This document shows positions 1 through 9,147 of a stretch of 64,000 nucleotides of DNA, piece by piece (within the stretch, counting starts at the first letter, position 1; the number at the start of each line of letters is the position of its first letter). The translations under genes and the position numbers were made by a program. The DNA lies in assembly GCA_001931535.1 (NCBI GenBank), contig CP016211.1, positions 15,391,501 to 15,455,500 on the forward strand, written 5' to 3'. The notes beneath the pieces are model-generated. The model was not told the origin of the DNA. It worked only from the letters and a program-made list of their open reading frames with translations, and did not search any database. This DNA comes from Minicystis rosea (GTDB taxonomy: Bacteria; Myxococcota_A; Polyangia; Polyangiales; Polyangiaceae).

Positions 1-162
1 CTGCGGCTCCCGCTCGAGCCCGGTGAAGCGCCGAGAGACGACGACCATCGACGCTCGCACGAGCCGCTCTCCCCGGAGACGCCGCGCCGAGGATAGGATT
101 CGATCTCCTGGCGACCCGCGTTCTCACGACGCGGCCTCCCCGCCGAGCAGGTCGATGATCCG

Positions 163-1602
163 ATGACGACGCGCTCCCCTTTCGCTTCGCTCGCCGGTCC
201 GCCGCCGATGCCGTTCTTCGGTTGGCGCGGCAACATGGTCCGCTTCTTTCAAGACACGATTGGCTACATGGCGCCGCTCGCGCGCCGCTACGGCGACGTC
301 GTCTCGTTCGCTGCCGGCGGCTCGGGCGCGGTGTTGGTCCGCCAGCCGGAGTCGCGTGGAGCGGTGTTCGCCTTCGGCCCCGCGTGCCACCAAGCGGTGC
401 TCGGCCAGATGTCCGTGTTCCACAGCACGCGCGTACCAGGCCCGCCGGAGAGCCGATCCTTTGCGCGGATCACCTCCGGCCTCTTCAACATGAACGACGA
501 CAAGCACCGGCAGCAGCGGCGCTTGATGCAGCCGGCCTTTCATCGCAAGCGGCTCGACGGCTACCTCGACACGATGGTGCGCTTCACCGCGGATGTCCTC
601 GATGGCTTCCGCGTCGGCGAGACACGCGATCTCGTGCGCGAGATGGAGCGGCTCACGCTCGCCGTCGCCAACAAGACGCTCTTCGGTCTCGAGCCGACGC
701 CCGGCGTGATCTCCCTCGGCGAGCGCATTCAGGAGGTGATCGGGCGCTCGATGTCACCGGGCGCGCTCGTGCCCATCAACCTGCCCGGATCACCGCGGCG
801 CAAGCTCATCGAAGCGGCCGATCGCGTGGATGCTGAGCTGCGCGCCGTGATCGCGACGAAGCGCGCCTCCGGCATCGACGGGGACGACGTGCTCTCCACC
901 CTCATCGCCACGCGTGACGAGGCCGGCGACGCGCTCGCCGACGACGAGCTCATCGGGCAGACGTTCATCCTCTTCCTCGCGGGGCACGACACCACGAAGA
1001 GCGCGCTCGCATGGACGCTCTTTCTGCTCGAGCAACATCCGCGCATCTTCGCCGACGTCCTCGACGAGCTTCGCGGTGTCCTCCGCGGCGCGGCGCCCAC
1101 CGTTGCGCAGCTCGGCGAGCTGCCCCTCCTGGAGCGCGTGATCAAGGAGAGCCTCCGCCTCTTACCGCCGGCTCCGCTCACCGCGCGCCTCACCATGCAG
1201 CCCACCGCGCTGGGCGGCGTCGAGCTGCCCGCGGGGACGGAGGTGATCATCAGCCCTTATTGTTTGCATCGATATCCCGATCTCTACACCGAGGCGCAGC
1301 GGTTCTTGCCCGATCGCTGGGCCTCGATCGAGCGCTCGCCGTTCGAGTACGCGCCGTTCGGCGCGGGCGCGCGCATGTGCATCGGCGCGGCCTTCGCGAT
1401 GATGGAGCTGAAGACGGTGCTCTCCATGTTCCTCCAGCGCTTCGGCGTGGGGCTCGCGAAGGGAGCGACGATCGATCGCCGGACGACGGTGGTGATGGCG
1501 CCGCGCTATGGAATGCCGATGATCCTGCGGCCGCCTGGCGCGCCTGCAGAGCCCGGCGTGGCGCGCGGCAACGTGCGGGAGATGATCGATCTGCCGCAGT
1601 AG
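163..1602 (+). CDS. Cytochrome P450 monooxygenase
   Basis: Haem-thiolate monooxygenase of 479 residues that would oxidise an unidentified lipophilic substrate using electrons from redox partners not encoded here. The I-helix motif AGHDTT is at residues 273-278, the K-helix ExxR is ESLR at 329-332, the FLPDRW element is at 381-386, and the haem loop FGAGARMCIG places the axial Cys at 406. The N-terminus has no membrane anchor, so the protein is probably soluble. The ATG start has no strong ribosome binding site but the family N-terminus (proline-rich, then WRGNMVRFF) begins shortly after it. The gene converges on the isomerase-like gene with a gap of about 10 bp. The family is certain; the substrate cannot be inferred. 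Confidence 0.95.
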   Translation: MTTRSPFASLAGPPPMPFFGWRGNMVRFFQDTIGYMAPLARRYGDVVSFAAGGSGAVLVRQPESRGAVFAFGPACHQAVLGQMSVFHSTRVPGPPESRSFARITSGLFNMNDDKHRQQRRLMQPAFHRKRLDGYLDTMVRFTADVLDGFRVGETRDLVREMERLTLAVANKTLFGLEPTPGVISLGERIQEVIGRSMSPGALVPINLPGSPRRKLIEAADRVDAELRAVIATKRASGIDGDDVLSTLIATRDEAGDALADDELIGQTFILFLAGHDTTKSALAWTLFLLEQHPRIFADVLDELRGVLRGAAPTVAQLGELPLLERVIKESLRLLPPAPLTARLTMQPTALGGVELPAGTEVIISPYCLHRYPDLYTEAQRFLPDRWASIERSPFEYAPFGAGARMCIGAAFAMMELKTVLSMFLQRFGVGLAKGATIDRRTTVVMAPRYGMPMILRPPGAPAEPGVARGNVREMIDLPQ

Positions 1603-1612
1603 ACCTCGTGCT

Positions 1613-2266
1613 TCAGATCCGGCTCGCGGCCGCTGGCAGATTGGCCCAACGCAGGAGGGCCTCGCGATCGATGGGATCTTTGCCTTCGAGGAAGCGCTCC
1701 ACGTGTGGGAACGCGTCGAGGCCCCAGAAGAGCTCGCCGTCGATCCAGATCGTCGGGACCCCGAATGCACCGCGCGCGAGCGCCTCCTCCGTGCGCGCGC
1801 GGACCCGCGCTTTGCCCGCATCGGAGGTGGCCTCGCGGATCGTGGCCTCGGGATCGAGGCCCGCCGCGGCGATCGCCGCCGTCACCTCGGGCACGCCGTT
1901 CACGCCGCCGCCGCCCGCCCACGTGGCGCGATAGAGCGCGTCGATGAGCGCGCGCTGCGCATCCGCGGGCATCGGCACCGAGGCCACGCGCAGCGCGAGC
2001 AGCGGATTGAACGGGTGCGCCGGCGGCGGCGCGAGCGGCTGCCCGAGGACCGCCGCCGAGCGCAGCACGTCCTTGAAGATGTAAGCACGCTTGGGCGGAA
2101 TCTCGGCCGGGCCCTTGTGGCCGTGCGCATTCAAGAGCGCCGCGAAGAGGATGGGCGCCGCCTCGACGGCGCGCCCGTGGCGCGCGGCGAGCGCATGGAT
2201 CTGCGTCCAAGCGAGGTAGGCGTAGGGCGAGATGAAATCGAAATAGAAGACGATCGGCTCGGCCAT
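1613..2266 (-). CDS. DsbA-fold protein, 2-hydroxychromene-2-carboxylate isomerase-like
   Basis: Protein of 217 residues of the DsbA-fold group that includes 2-hydroxychromene-2-carboxylate isomerases and kappa-class glutathione transferases. The N-terminus FYFDFISPYAYLAW has Ser-Pro-Tyr where DsbA oxidoreductases have CxxC, as in the glutathione-dependent isomerases. Near the C-terminus FGVPTIWIDGELFWGLD carries the cis-Pro (VPT) and the Trp-Gly-Leu-Asp segment typical of that branch. No signal peptide is seen, so it is probably cytoplasmic. In characterised relatives the role is aromatic catabolism or glutathione conjugation; nothing nearby confirms this here. The 3' end almost touches the convergent P450 gene. 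Confidence 0.88.
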   Translation of the reverse strand: MAEPIVFYFDFISPYAYLAWTQIHALAARHGRAVEAAPILFAALLNAHGHKGPAEIPPKRAYIFKDVLRSAAVLGQPLAPPPAHPFNPLLALRVASVPMPADAQRALIDALYRATWAGGGGVNGVPEVTAAIAAAGLDPEATIREATSDAGKARVRARTEEALARGAFGVPTIWIDGELFWGLDAFPHVERFLEGKDPIDREALLRWANLPAAASRI

Positions 2267-2380
2267 GGCCGGACGATACCACCGGCCATGGCGCGGGAGA
2301 GTCGGGTCGATCCTTCTCTCGAGATGTGACCGAGAGAGCGTCGCGAGCGCCGGTGACGCGCGGCTCTCTCGATCGGACCT

Positions 2381-3505
2381 TCAGTGGCAGGAGATGCGGC
2401 GGAAGACGTGCGGCTCGTCGACGGCGCGATCACCGTCGTTGTTCACCGCCTGGAGGAAGCGGCCGCCTTCGATGAGCTTGCCGGTGAAGTGATCTTGGTT
2501 GTAGCGGGACACTTGATACGACGGGCCGCAGCGGGTCGCGTCGAGCGAGCGGGTCATGCCGTCGAACGACACGCGGCCGTCGTCGTAGAGGCCGGTCGCG
2601 CTCATGCGCACCGTCCAGTCGAACTCGGCACCTTCGTCGCTCGTGCAGGACGTGGGGAGCAGCGTGCTCGAGCTGCCCGACCACGATCGCGACACGATGG
2701 TCCCTTGGAGCGTGTCGGGATGGGCCGCGTCGCGCGTGACGATCAGCTCGAAGCGATACCAATCGTGATGCTCCGGGTAGTGCTCGCGTGACACCCAGGT
2801 GCCGGCGATCGGATCGGGGCAGTCCACGACCTCGGGGAGAAGCTCGTCGGCGGGCTCCGCGAGCCGCGCTTTGACGAAGCTCGACAGCTCGAACGGGCCG
2901 CGCTCGTGCGGCGCGAGCCGGCGCAGCGCCTCCCGCTCTCCCGCGCCCAAGCTCGCTTGGAGCGCGCTCGCGAACGCGGGTCGCCCCGCTGCGTCGCCGG
3001 GCACGACGGGCACCACCTCTTCGAGACCTTCGGGCATCGCCGCGCGCGCCAGATCGCCGAGCGCTTCGGGCGCGACCACCACGAAGCGGCCATCGCGCGC
3101 GTCCACCACGCCGCCGACTTCTTCCGCGAGCGCGCGGGCCGCGCTCTCCGGGCCGACCACCGCGAGCCGATCGCGCGCCACCTCGGCATCGAGCGCTCCG
3201 CGATCGAGGCGCGCCTCGCGACCACGGACGTACACGATCTCGTCGGCATGAACATCGAGCGGCACGCGTCCGCTCGGGCCGATCAACGTTTGCCGCGACG
3301 TCGCGCCGACCTCCACCGGCAGGACGGCATCGTCGGCGCGCACGCCCTCGATCCGCACGCCGGCCTCGCGCGCCGCGCGATCGACGATCACATATCCGAG
3401 CGCCTCGCCCCCGCGCTCCCCCGCCGCGCCCTGCCCGCAGCCCACGAGCCCGAGCACCATCGCCGCCGCCGCCACCATCGTCGATGCCTTGCCGAGATCT
3501 CTCAT
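2381..3505 (-). CDS. Predicted lipoprotein of unknown function
   Basis: Unrecognised protein of 374 residues. The start at 3505 is chosen because GGAGGT lies at 3511-3516 just upstream and the N-terminus MRDLGKASTMVAAAAMVLGL is a lipoprotein signal ending in LVGC, with Gln after the Cys. The first half (VIVDRAAREAGVRIEGV, then DEIVYVRG) faintly recalls the barrel part of efflux adaptor proteins, but no lipoyl hairpin is evident. The C-terminal half is a separate domain with paired Cys, Trp and Gly-Thr-Trp (DPIAGTWVSREHYPEHHDWY) that reads like a small beta-sheet domain. The open frame continues upstream of the start in Arg-rich nonsense, which argues against a longer protein. Function is unknown. 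Confidence 0.75.
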   Translation of the reverse strand: MRDLGKASTMVAAAAMVLGLVGCGQGAAGERGGEALGYVIVDRAAREAGVRIEGVRADDAVLPVEVGATSRQTLIGPSGRVPLDVHADEIVYVRGREARLDRGALDAEVARDRLAVVGPESAARALAEEVGGVVDARDGRFVVVAPEALGDLARAAMPEGLEEVVPVVPGDAAGRPAFASALQASLGAGEREALRRLAPHERGPFELSSFVKARLAEPADELLPEVVDCPDPIAGTWVSREHYPEHHDWYRFELIVTRDAAHPDTLQGTIVSRSWSGSSSTLLPTSCTSDEGAEFDWTVRMSATGLYDDGRVSFDGMTRSLDATRCGPSYQVSRYNQDHFTGKLIEGGRFLQAVNNDGDRAVDEPHVFRRISCH

Positions 3506-3680
3506 TTCACACCTCCGGACATGTCTCCGCAGCGACAACGCTGGCCCGCGACGGTTCCATTCCCCGCCGCCGTGGCGCCGCGTTGACGCCGCCCCTCTCG
3601 TACCGTGCCCCACCCGGGCGTGTGTGATGGAGGCTATCCGCGCAGCGCCGCGGAAAGGAGCGGCTCGTCTCGTCTCGGGC

Positions 3681-4571
3681 TCAAGTCGGCTCGGGGATCT
3701 TCTCGGCCGGGTCCGCGTTTCGCGCGGCGACATAGCTGAACGTCGCCGCGGTGAAGAACATGATGATGCTGTACACCGCCGGCGGGATGGCCATCCTGCC
3801 GTTGTTGAGCAGGAGTGGGCTGCTCGCCACCGCGATGGCGAGCGTGCCATTGTGAATCCCGATCTCGATGGCGATGGCGGTCGCTTGGCGCTTCGGGAGG
3901 CGGGCCGCGATGGGCACGAGATAGCCAATCGCGAGGCTCGAGAGGTTGAAGAGGAGCGCGGCGGCGCCGACCTCCCGGAACGAGGCGACGAGCGAGCTCC
4001 GCTCCTTGATCACGGCCGCGATGATGATGAGCGCGAGGAGCAAGCCAGAGAGGATCTTCACCGGCCGCTCCAGCCGAGTGGAGACGGAGGGCCGTTTGGA
4101 CTTGATGAGCATGCCGATGCCCACCGGCACGAGCACGATGGCGAAGACCTGAATCACCTTGTCGGGCTGGAGCGGGATGCTGCGGCCTTCGCCCATGAAG
4201 GCGGCGAGGGAGAGGTTCACGATGAAGGGCAGCGTGAACAGACCGAGGATGCTGTTCACGGCCACCAAGGTGATGTTGAGCGCGACGTCGCCTTTGGCCA
4301 GATGGCTGAAGAGGTTGGCGGTCGCGCCGCCCGGCGCCGCCGAGAGCAGCATCAAGCCTACCGCGAGCTCGGGGCTCAAACCGAGCCCGCGCGCGATGCC
4401 GAAGCACACGAGCGGGAGGAGCAGCGTTTGGCACACGAGCCCGACCAACACCGCACGGGGATAGACGAGCACCCGGCGGAAATCGGCCGGTGTGAGGCCG
4501 AGACCGAGGCCGAGCATGATGATGCCCAGCGCGGCCGGCATGAGCACCGCGGTCAACACGTTCGCTTGCAT
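3681..4571 (-). CDS. Bile acid:sodium symporter (BASS) family transporter
   Basis: Inner-membrane protein of 296 residues with about nine hydrophobic segments. Two signatures of the BASS superfamily are visible: APGGATANLFSHLAKGD at about residues 79-95 and EIGIHNGTLAIAVA at about 233-246, the crossover regions that bind sodium and substrate. Bacterial members import or export organic anions such as pyruvate, pantoate or bile-type acids with sodium; the substrate here is unknown. ATG start with GAGGAG about 9 bases upstream. It lies 43 bp downstream of the outer-membrane-type gene on the same strand, so the two are probably co-transcribed and may form an outer/inner membrane uptake pair. Confidence 0.92.
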   Translation of the reverse strand: MQANVLTAVLMPAALGIIMLGLGLGLTPADFRRVLVYPRAVLVGLVCQTLLLPLVCFGIARGLGLSPELAVGLMLLSAAPGGATANLFSHLAKGDVALNITLVAVNSILGLFTLPFIVNLSLAAFMGEGRSIPLQPDKVIQVFAIVLVPVGIGMLIKSKRPSVSTRLERPVKILSGLLLALIIIAAVIKERSSLVASFREVGAAALLFNLSSLAIGYLVPIAARLPKRQATAIAIEIGIHNGTLAIAVASSPLLLNNGRMAIPPAVYSIIMFFTAATFSYVAARNADPAEKIPEPT

Positions 4572-4614
4572 GGCTGCGGCTCCTCGGAGCGAGTGGAAGG
4601 AGGTTTGGAGATGG

Positions 4615-5642
4615 TCAGTCGAGCAGATCGGATTGGAAGGAGAACCCCACGATGAGATAAGGAATCGCCCCGCTCACGTCCTGTCCGGTGCGGAAACGAT
4701 GGTGGACGTACCAGTTGGCGATGACGATGGCCGTGGGGCGATTGAAGCTCGTGTAACCGCGATCGAAGAAGGTGAACGCGACGAGCGGGCCGACCCGGTG
4801 ATGATCATTGTCGGCGAGGGCTCGATTGTCGCCGGGGGCGAAATCGGTGCTCTTGTAAAGGGGCTTCACCGCCGTGTAGCGCACGCCCGCGGTGAGGCGC
4901 GCCCCCTTCAAGCTGCCGCCGAGGCTCGTCAGCTCGTGCATGTAGAGGGCGTCGAGATCGTTTTGCATGACCCAACCGGCTTTGGGGATCAGGGTGTCGA
5001 GCGTGACGTCGTAGAAGACCCGATCACCGGCGTGGACGCGCATCATCCAATATTCGATGGCGAGCTTGTTCCGGAGGACGACGGGGCCGATCTTGAATTG
5101 CAAGGTCGGCTCGATCATCGCGTGGACGCCGTAGGTGGCGTAGTTCTTCGCCGGTGTCTCGCGGCGCCGTTCGAGGAGCCTAGTGTCGGAATAGTCTTGG
5201 GTTGGCGAGGTGAAGGATTGGAGGAATCCGAAGGTCGAATAATAGCCGACGAACTCCGCGCCGACGCGCAGGTTGAAGACGCTGAGCGGCTGGATCTCCA
5301 TCGACGGGCCCAGCTTGACGAAGGCCGGGTTCACCCGCGGGGCCACGCCGCCGAAGAGGAAGTTGTCGCGGAGAAGCTGGCTCGAGCTCTGGTAGAGACG
5401 TCGCTGGAGCCCGGCGCGGAGCTGATCTTCGAAGCCGAGCGGGTTGTAACGAAAGGCCACGAGGTTGTTGAGCACGAGCCGCGTCGCCGGAGGCACGGGC
5501 GGATCGGTCTTGGGAGGATCGGCCTTGGAAGCCTCGGCAGAGGGCTTGGGAGGATCGGCAGAGGGCTTGGGGGATCGGCGGCTCGGGCGGATGCAGAAAG
5601 GACGACCAAGAGTGGGAGCAGGGCCCACGCGACGTTGCGCAT
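4615..5642 (-). pseudogene. Outer-membrane beta-barrel-type protein with apparent 1-base frameshift
   Basis: The N-terminus MRNVAWALLPLLVVLSASAR with AADPP after it (ATG at 5642) is a clean Sec signal peptide, but its frame soon becomes Pro/Arg nonsense. The mature part (NNLVAFRYNPLGFEDQLRAG and on to GFSFQSDLLD at the C-terminus) is in another frame. The frames meet in a short repeat encoding Ala-Asp-Pro-Pro-Lys-Pro-Ser. The repeat copy at 5569-5573 has five G on the plus strand where the next copy has six bases (CCTCCC on the coding strand); restoring one C gives one continuous protein of about 342 residues. Many alternating aromatic strands and a C-terminal region with Phe suggest a beta-barrel. 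It could be an assembly error, slippage control or a real pseudogene. Probable operon with the BASS transporter. Confidence 0.7.
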
Positions 5643-5871
5643 CGGAGCATGATAGGCGGATTTGCCCCGCTTCACGAGTTATCAATGAGGCGTTTCACGC
5701 GGCGCGGTGCGTCGAAGATCGATGCGGCCACTTTCCCGGGATTCACCGCGTGAACAAGGAAGTCGACGTCACGCCCGAAGCGACGCGACCGTCAAGCCGG
5801 CGAGGGTGGTTCGGGGTATGGGAGGCGAGAGCGAGCTTTGCTCGTTGAAGGGAGAGCGCGCTGCCCTCTCC

Positions 5872-6282
5872 TCAATGCTTGAGGCGCGTTTCGAGGAGAT
5901 CGGCGAAGGCTTGCATGGCGTCGACGGTGGTGAAGACGCCGACGACCTTGCCGTGATCGACGACCACCGCCGAGCCGTATTTGTGCGCCGCCATTTCGCG
6001 CACGACCTCGTCGAGGGGCGCTTTGGGGGCGACGGTGTACACGTCGGAGACCATCGCTTCTTCGATGAGGACCTTCTCGGGATCGACGTCGCGCAGCGTC
6101 TCGATGATGTGGAGATCGCGATCGGAGACCATCCCCACCAGCTTGCCGCCGTGAAGGACCGGGAGGTGCCGAATCCCGTGCTCGCGCATCAAGAGGTGAG
6201 CCTGGATCAACGGTTGTTCGCGACCGACGGTGAAAGGGGAGGAGGTCATGTAACGATCGACGTGGGGAACGGGCTTGCTCAT
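5872..6282 (-). CDS. Tandem CBS-domain protein
   Basis: Small cytoplasmic protein of 136 residues made of two CBS domains, about residues 8-62 and 74-130, forming one Bateman module. Typical motifs are MTSSPFTVGREQPL with HLPVLHGGKLVGMVSDRDL, and the second YTVAPKAPLDEVV with SAVVVDHGKVVGVFTTVD. Such modules bind adenosine nucleotides or S-adenosylmethionine and act as energy or ligand sensors, but there is no attached catalytic domain and no partner next door. ATG start with AGGTGA about 7 bases upstream. A hairpin-forming GGAGAG/CTCTCC segment sits at the 3' end. Confidence 0.93.
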   Translation of the reverse strand: MSKPVPHVDRYMTSSPFTVGREQPLIQAHLLMREHGIRHLPVLHGGKLVGMVSDRDLHIIETLRDVDPEKVLIEEAMVSDVYTVAPKAPLDEVVREMAAHKYGSAVVVDHGKVVGVFTTVDAMQAFADLLETRLKH

Positions 6283-6442
6283 GGCTCACCTCGCAATGGG
6301 TGTTTCGCAAGACCTCGGCCAAGGCAACGATTGGGGCGGCTCGGGCCGCTCCGCTGCGTGCGAGCACGGCTGTTGCGCGCGTCGAGGTCGGGCCGGACTG
6401 GGTGCTTTGCGCGGGCATGCATCGATTGGTGCGGATTCCCGA

Positions 6443-8881
6443 TCAGGCTACCTGTGTGGCGGGGGCGCGCGTGCGGCCCACGGAGGCGAGCTCGGCCACG
6501 GTGGTGATGAGTCGGGCCGGTTGAATGGGTTTGGGGAGGTGGGCGCGGTAGCCGGCGTCGCGGGCGCGCACCTGCTCTTCGGGGCGGACGAAGGCCGTGG
6601 TGGCCACGGCGGGGACGTCGAGGCCGCGCGCGCGGGCGTGCTGGAGCAGCGCGTAGCCATCCATGTCGGGCATGCCGATGTCGCTGACGAGGACGTGAGG
6701 CCGATCGTGCTCGAGCGACGTGAGCGCGTCGGCGGCGCAGGCGACCGAGCGGACCTCGGCGTCGTGCTCGCGGAGCAGCCGGGCGATCAGGTCGCGCGCG
6801 TCGGGCTCGTCGTCCACGACCAGCACCTTCACGCCGTGCAGCGAGGGGAGCGCCGATTCGATGCGGCTCTCCGGAGGCGCGTCGGCGCGGCCGGATTCGG
6901 GGCACTCGTCGGACACGGAGGCGACGGGCAACGTCACCGTCATGGTCGCGCCTCGCCCGGGGCCGTCGCTCTCCGCGTGAATGGTGCCGCCGTGCAGCTC
7001 GACGAGCTCTTTCACGAGCGCGAGGCCGAGGCCGAGGCCGCCGTGCTTGCGTGTCTTGGAGGCGTCGGCCTGACGGAATTGATCGAAGACGTGCGGGAGG
7101 AAATCGGCCGGGATGCCTTCGCCGGTGTCGGTGACGCGGATGGTGACGCGCGTGTCGCCGGCGTCGACGGCGACGTCGATGTGCCCGCCGCGCGGCGTGA
7201 ACTTCACCGCGTTGGAGAGCAGGTTCCACATGATCTGCTGGAGGCGATCGGCGTCGCCGCGCACCACGGTGCCGGTGCCCCGGCACGAGAGGCGGAGGCC
7301 TTTGGCCTGCGCGGCCGGGCGGATCGCCTCCACGGCCGCCTGGACGACGGGCACGACGTCGAGGGGACGTGCAGAGAAGCGCAGCTTGCCCACCACGATG
7401 CGGCTCATGTCGAGGAGGTCGCTGATGATCTGCTCGAGGAGCCGAGCGTTGCGCTCGATGACCTCGAGCGGCTTGTCGCAGCCCTCGCCGTGACGCTGCG
7501 TGCGGAGGATGTGCGTCCAGCCGATGACCGCGTGGAGCGGCGTGCGCAGCTCGTGTGAGACGGTGGCGAGGAACTCGTCCTTCAAGCGGAGGTGACGCTC
7601 GAGCGCGGTGCGCGCGGCGCGCTCGCTCTCGAGGAGCGCCTCGCGATCGTGCTCGATCCGCTTCTTGTCGGTGACGTCGTTGATCACGCCGAGCATGCGC
7701 GTGGCCCGCCCCGCGGCGTCACGGAAGACCCGGCCGCGCGCCGACAGCCAGCGCGTCGATCCGTCGGGCCGCATCACCCGGCCCTCCACCGTGCGCTCGC
7801 CGTCGTCGGCGACGGCGCCGTTGCCGAGGAAGGCGCGCGCGGCTTCGCGATCGTCGGGGTGGAGGAGCGCGATCACTTCTTCGGACGAGAGCCGCCGATC
7901 CGGATCGACGTCGAACAGCTCGGCGCACACGGGCGTCCACACCATGCGATCGCGATCGATGTCCCAGAACCACAAGCCCATCCCCGCGCTCTCGGTGGCG
8001 AGGCGGAGGCGCTGCTCGCTCTCCACGAGCGCGGTCTCCACGCGTTGGGTGAGCGCGGCGTGCATCCAGATCGACACCACCAGGATGGCGGCGCTCGAGG
8101 TCACCAAGATGCCGTCGCCGATGGCGTCGGCGAACCAGCCGCGCCGCTCGCCCGTGAGCTTGAGCCAGCCGAACGCGAGGAAGCCGAGCACCGCCAGAGG
8201 CAGGATTCGCCGCGTCATCCACGCGCCTCGGTTCGTGCCGAAGAGGCTCATCGCCGCGCCGCGATCGGGGCGGGCGCAGAGGATGGCCACGCCGAGCAGC
8301 GCCATGGTGAGGCCGGTGGGCAACGCGACCGAGCGATAGGGGGCGAACTGATACAACGAGGGCGCGTCGTAGGTGTAGCCGGCGAGCGCGAGCACGCCGT
8401 CGAACGTGGCCGCGACCGCGAGGAGCTGCGCCACCACGACGCCGCGCTCGGTGTCGAGGAGGAGCGTCGCCGCGCCGAGCAGCACGAGGCCGATGGCGGT
8501 CGCGGGCGCGAATCGTCCGGGAAATGGCGCGTGCGACGTGCGCTCGGAGGCATCGAGGAGCGCTTCATCGATGCCGAGGTTCCATCCGAAGAGATCCTCG
8601 CTCAGGTTGGCCGCGCCGATGGCGATCGCGAGCGCGGCCGCGGTGCGGCCCAGCACGAGGACCCACGTGCTCGCGGAGGTGCGCGCGAGGAGCGCGGCGC
8701 CCGTGAGCATGCAGGCGACCGCCGTGTTCGGCTTCATGGGCGAGAGCCCGGGGAGGAAGCGCGTCAGCCGATCGAGGTCGAGCGCCCACCCGAGGAGCAC
8801 GGTCGCACCGATGACGATGGCGACGATCGCGGCCCCGATCGTGAACGATCGTGCGGCGCGGTGGATCCTCGGAGCTGGCAT
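6443..8881 (-). CDS. Membrane-bound PAS hybrid sensor histidine kinase/response regulator
   Basis: Hybrid two-component protein of 812 residues. The N-terminal 280 residues contain seven or eight hydrophobic helices without a recognised periplasmic sensor fold. A PAS/PAC domain follows (about 290-405, WDIDRDRMVW to VINDVTDKK). The dimerisation domain has phospho-His 443 in VSHELRTPLHAVIGW. The ATPase domain shows N box NLLSNAVKF, G1 DTGEGI and G2 GGLGLGLAL. The C-terminal receiver has VVDDEPD, phospho-Asp in VSDIGMPDMDG and the PKPI lysine. No output domain follows, so a phosphotransfer partner or intramolecular phosphate sink is expected. ATG at 8881 is preferred over an in-frame ATG at 8926, which sits inside an inverted repeat. 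Confidence 0.95.
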   Translation of the reverse strand: MPAPRIHRAARSFTIGAAIVAIVIGATVLLGWALDLDRLTRFLPGLSPMKPNTAVACMLTGAALLARTSASTWVLVLGRTAAALAIAIGAANLSEDLFGWNLGIDEALLDASERTSHAPFPGRFAPATAIGLVLLGAATLLLDTERGVVVAQLLAVAATFDGVLALAGYTYDAPSLYQFAPYRSVALPTGLTMALLGVAILCARPDRGAAMSLFGTNRGAWMTRRILPLAVLGFLAFGWLKLTGERRGWFADAIGDGILVTSSAAILVVSIWMHAALTQRVETALVESEQRLRLATESAGMGLWFWDIDRDRMVWTPVCAELFDVDPDRRLSSEEVIALLHPDDREAARAFLGNGAVADDGERTVEGRVMRPDGSTRWLSARGRVFRDAAGRATRMLGVINDVTDKKRIEHDREALLESERAARTALERHLRLKDEFLATVSHELRTPLHAVIGWTHILRTQRHGEGCDKPLEVIERNARLLEQIISDLLDMSRIVVGKLRFSARPLDVVPVVQAAVEAIRPAAQAKGLRLSCRGTGTVVRGDADRLQQIMWNLLSNAVKFTPRGGHIDVAVDAGDTRVTIRVTDTGEGIPADFLPHVFDQFRQADASKTRKHGGLGLGLALVKELVELHGGTIHAESDGPGRGATMTVTLPVASVSDECPESGRADAPPESRIESALPSLHGVKVLVVDDEPDARDLIARLLREHDAEVRSVACAADALTSLEHDRPHVLVSDIGMPDMDGYALLQHARARGLDVPAVATTAFVRPEEQVRARDAGYRAHLPKPIQPARLITTVAELASVGRTRAPATQVA

Positions 8882-8920
8882 GAGCGTACCTGCTCGTTTC
8901 GGCGACAGTGCCGCGCGAGC

Positions 8921-8972
8921 ACGCATGAATATGCGTAGCGGGTAGCGACGCGGTCGAGGTGTGATCCATCAC
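8921..8972. promoter_or_regulatory. Two short palindromes in a divergent promoter region
   Basis: Between the histidine kinase and the desaturase, which are divergently transcribed, lie two perfect palindromes: ACGCAT-GAAT-ATGCGT at 8921-8936 and GTGAT-CC-ATCAC at 8961-8972. Either could be an operator for a dimeric regulator. They are short enough to arise by chance, and no regulator gene is adjacent. Confidence 0.25.
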
Positions 8973-9147
8973 GATCGAGCCGAGCGCGAGGTGCCGGTCG
9001 GCGGAGCTCTGCCGGCGCGACGCCGTGCTCGAAGCGTGGAGGGCGGGGCCGCGGCTGACCCGTGTTCATGCGTAGCGTGCTTCTCACCGCGGAAGCGCGC
9101 CGGTTTCCTGTTCCGCCGCGCCGCGGATGTGCGACGCTCGCGCGGCC

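Noticed and set aside
2381..3505. RND efflux adaptor (HlyD family)
   Set aside because: Only a faint resemblance in the first half; no lipoyl/hairpin region and no pump gene adjacent.
8961..8972. CRP-type operator (TGTGA-N6-TCACA)
   Set aside because: The palindrome has a 2-base spacer and does not match the consensus spacing.
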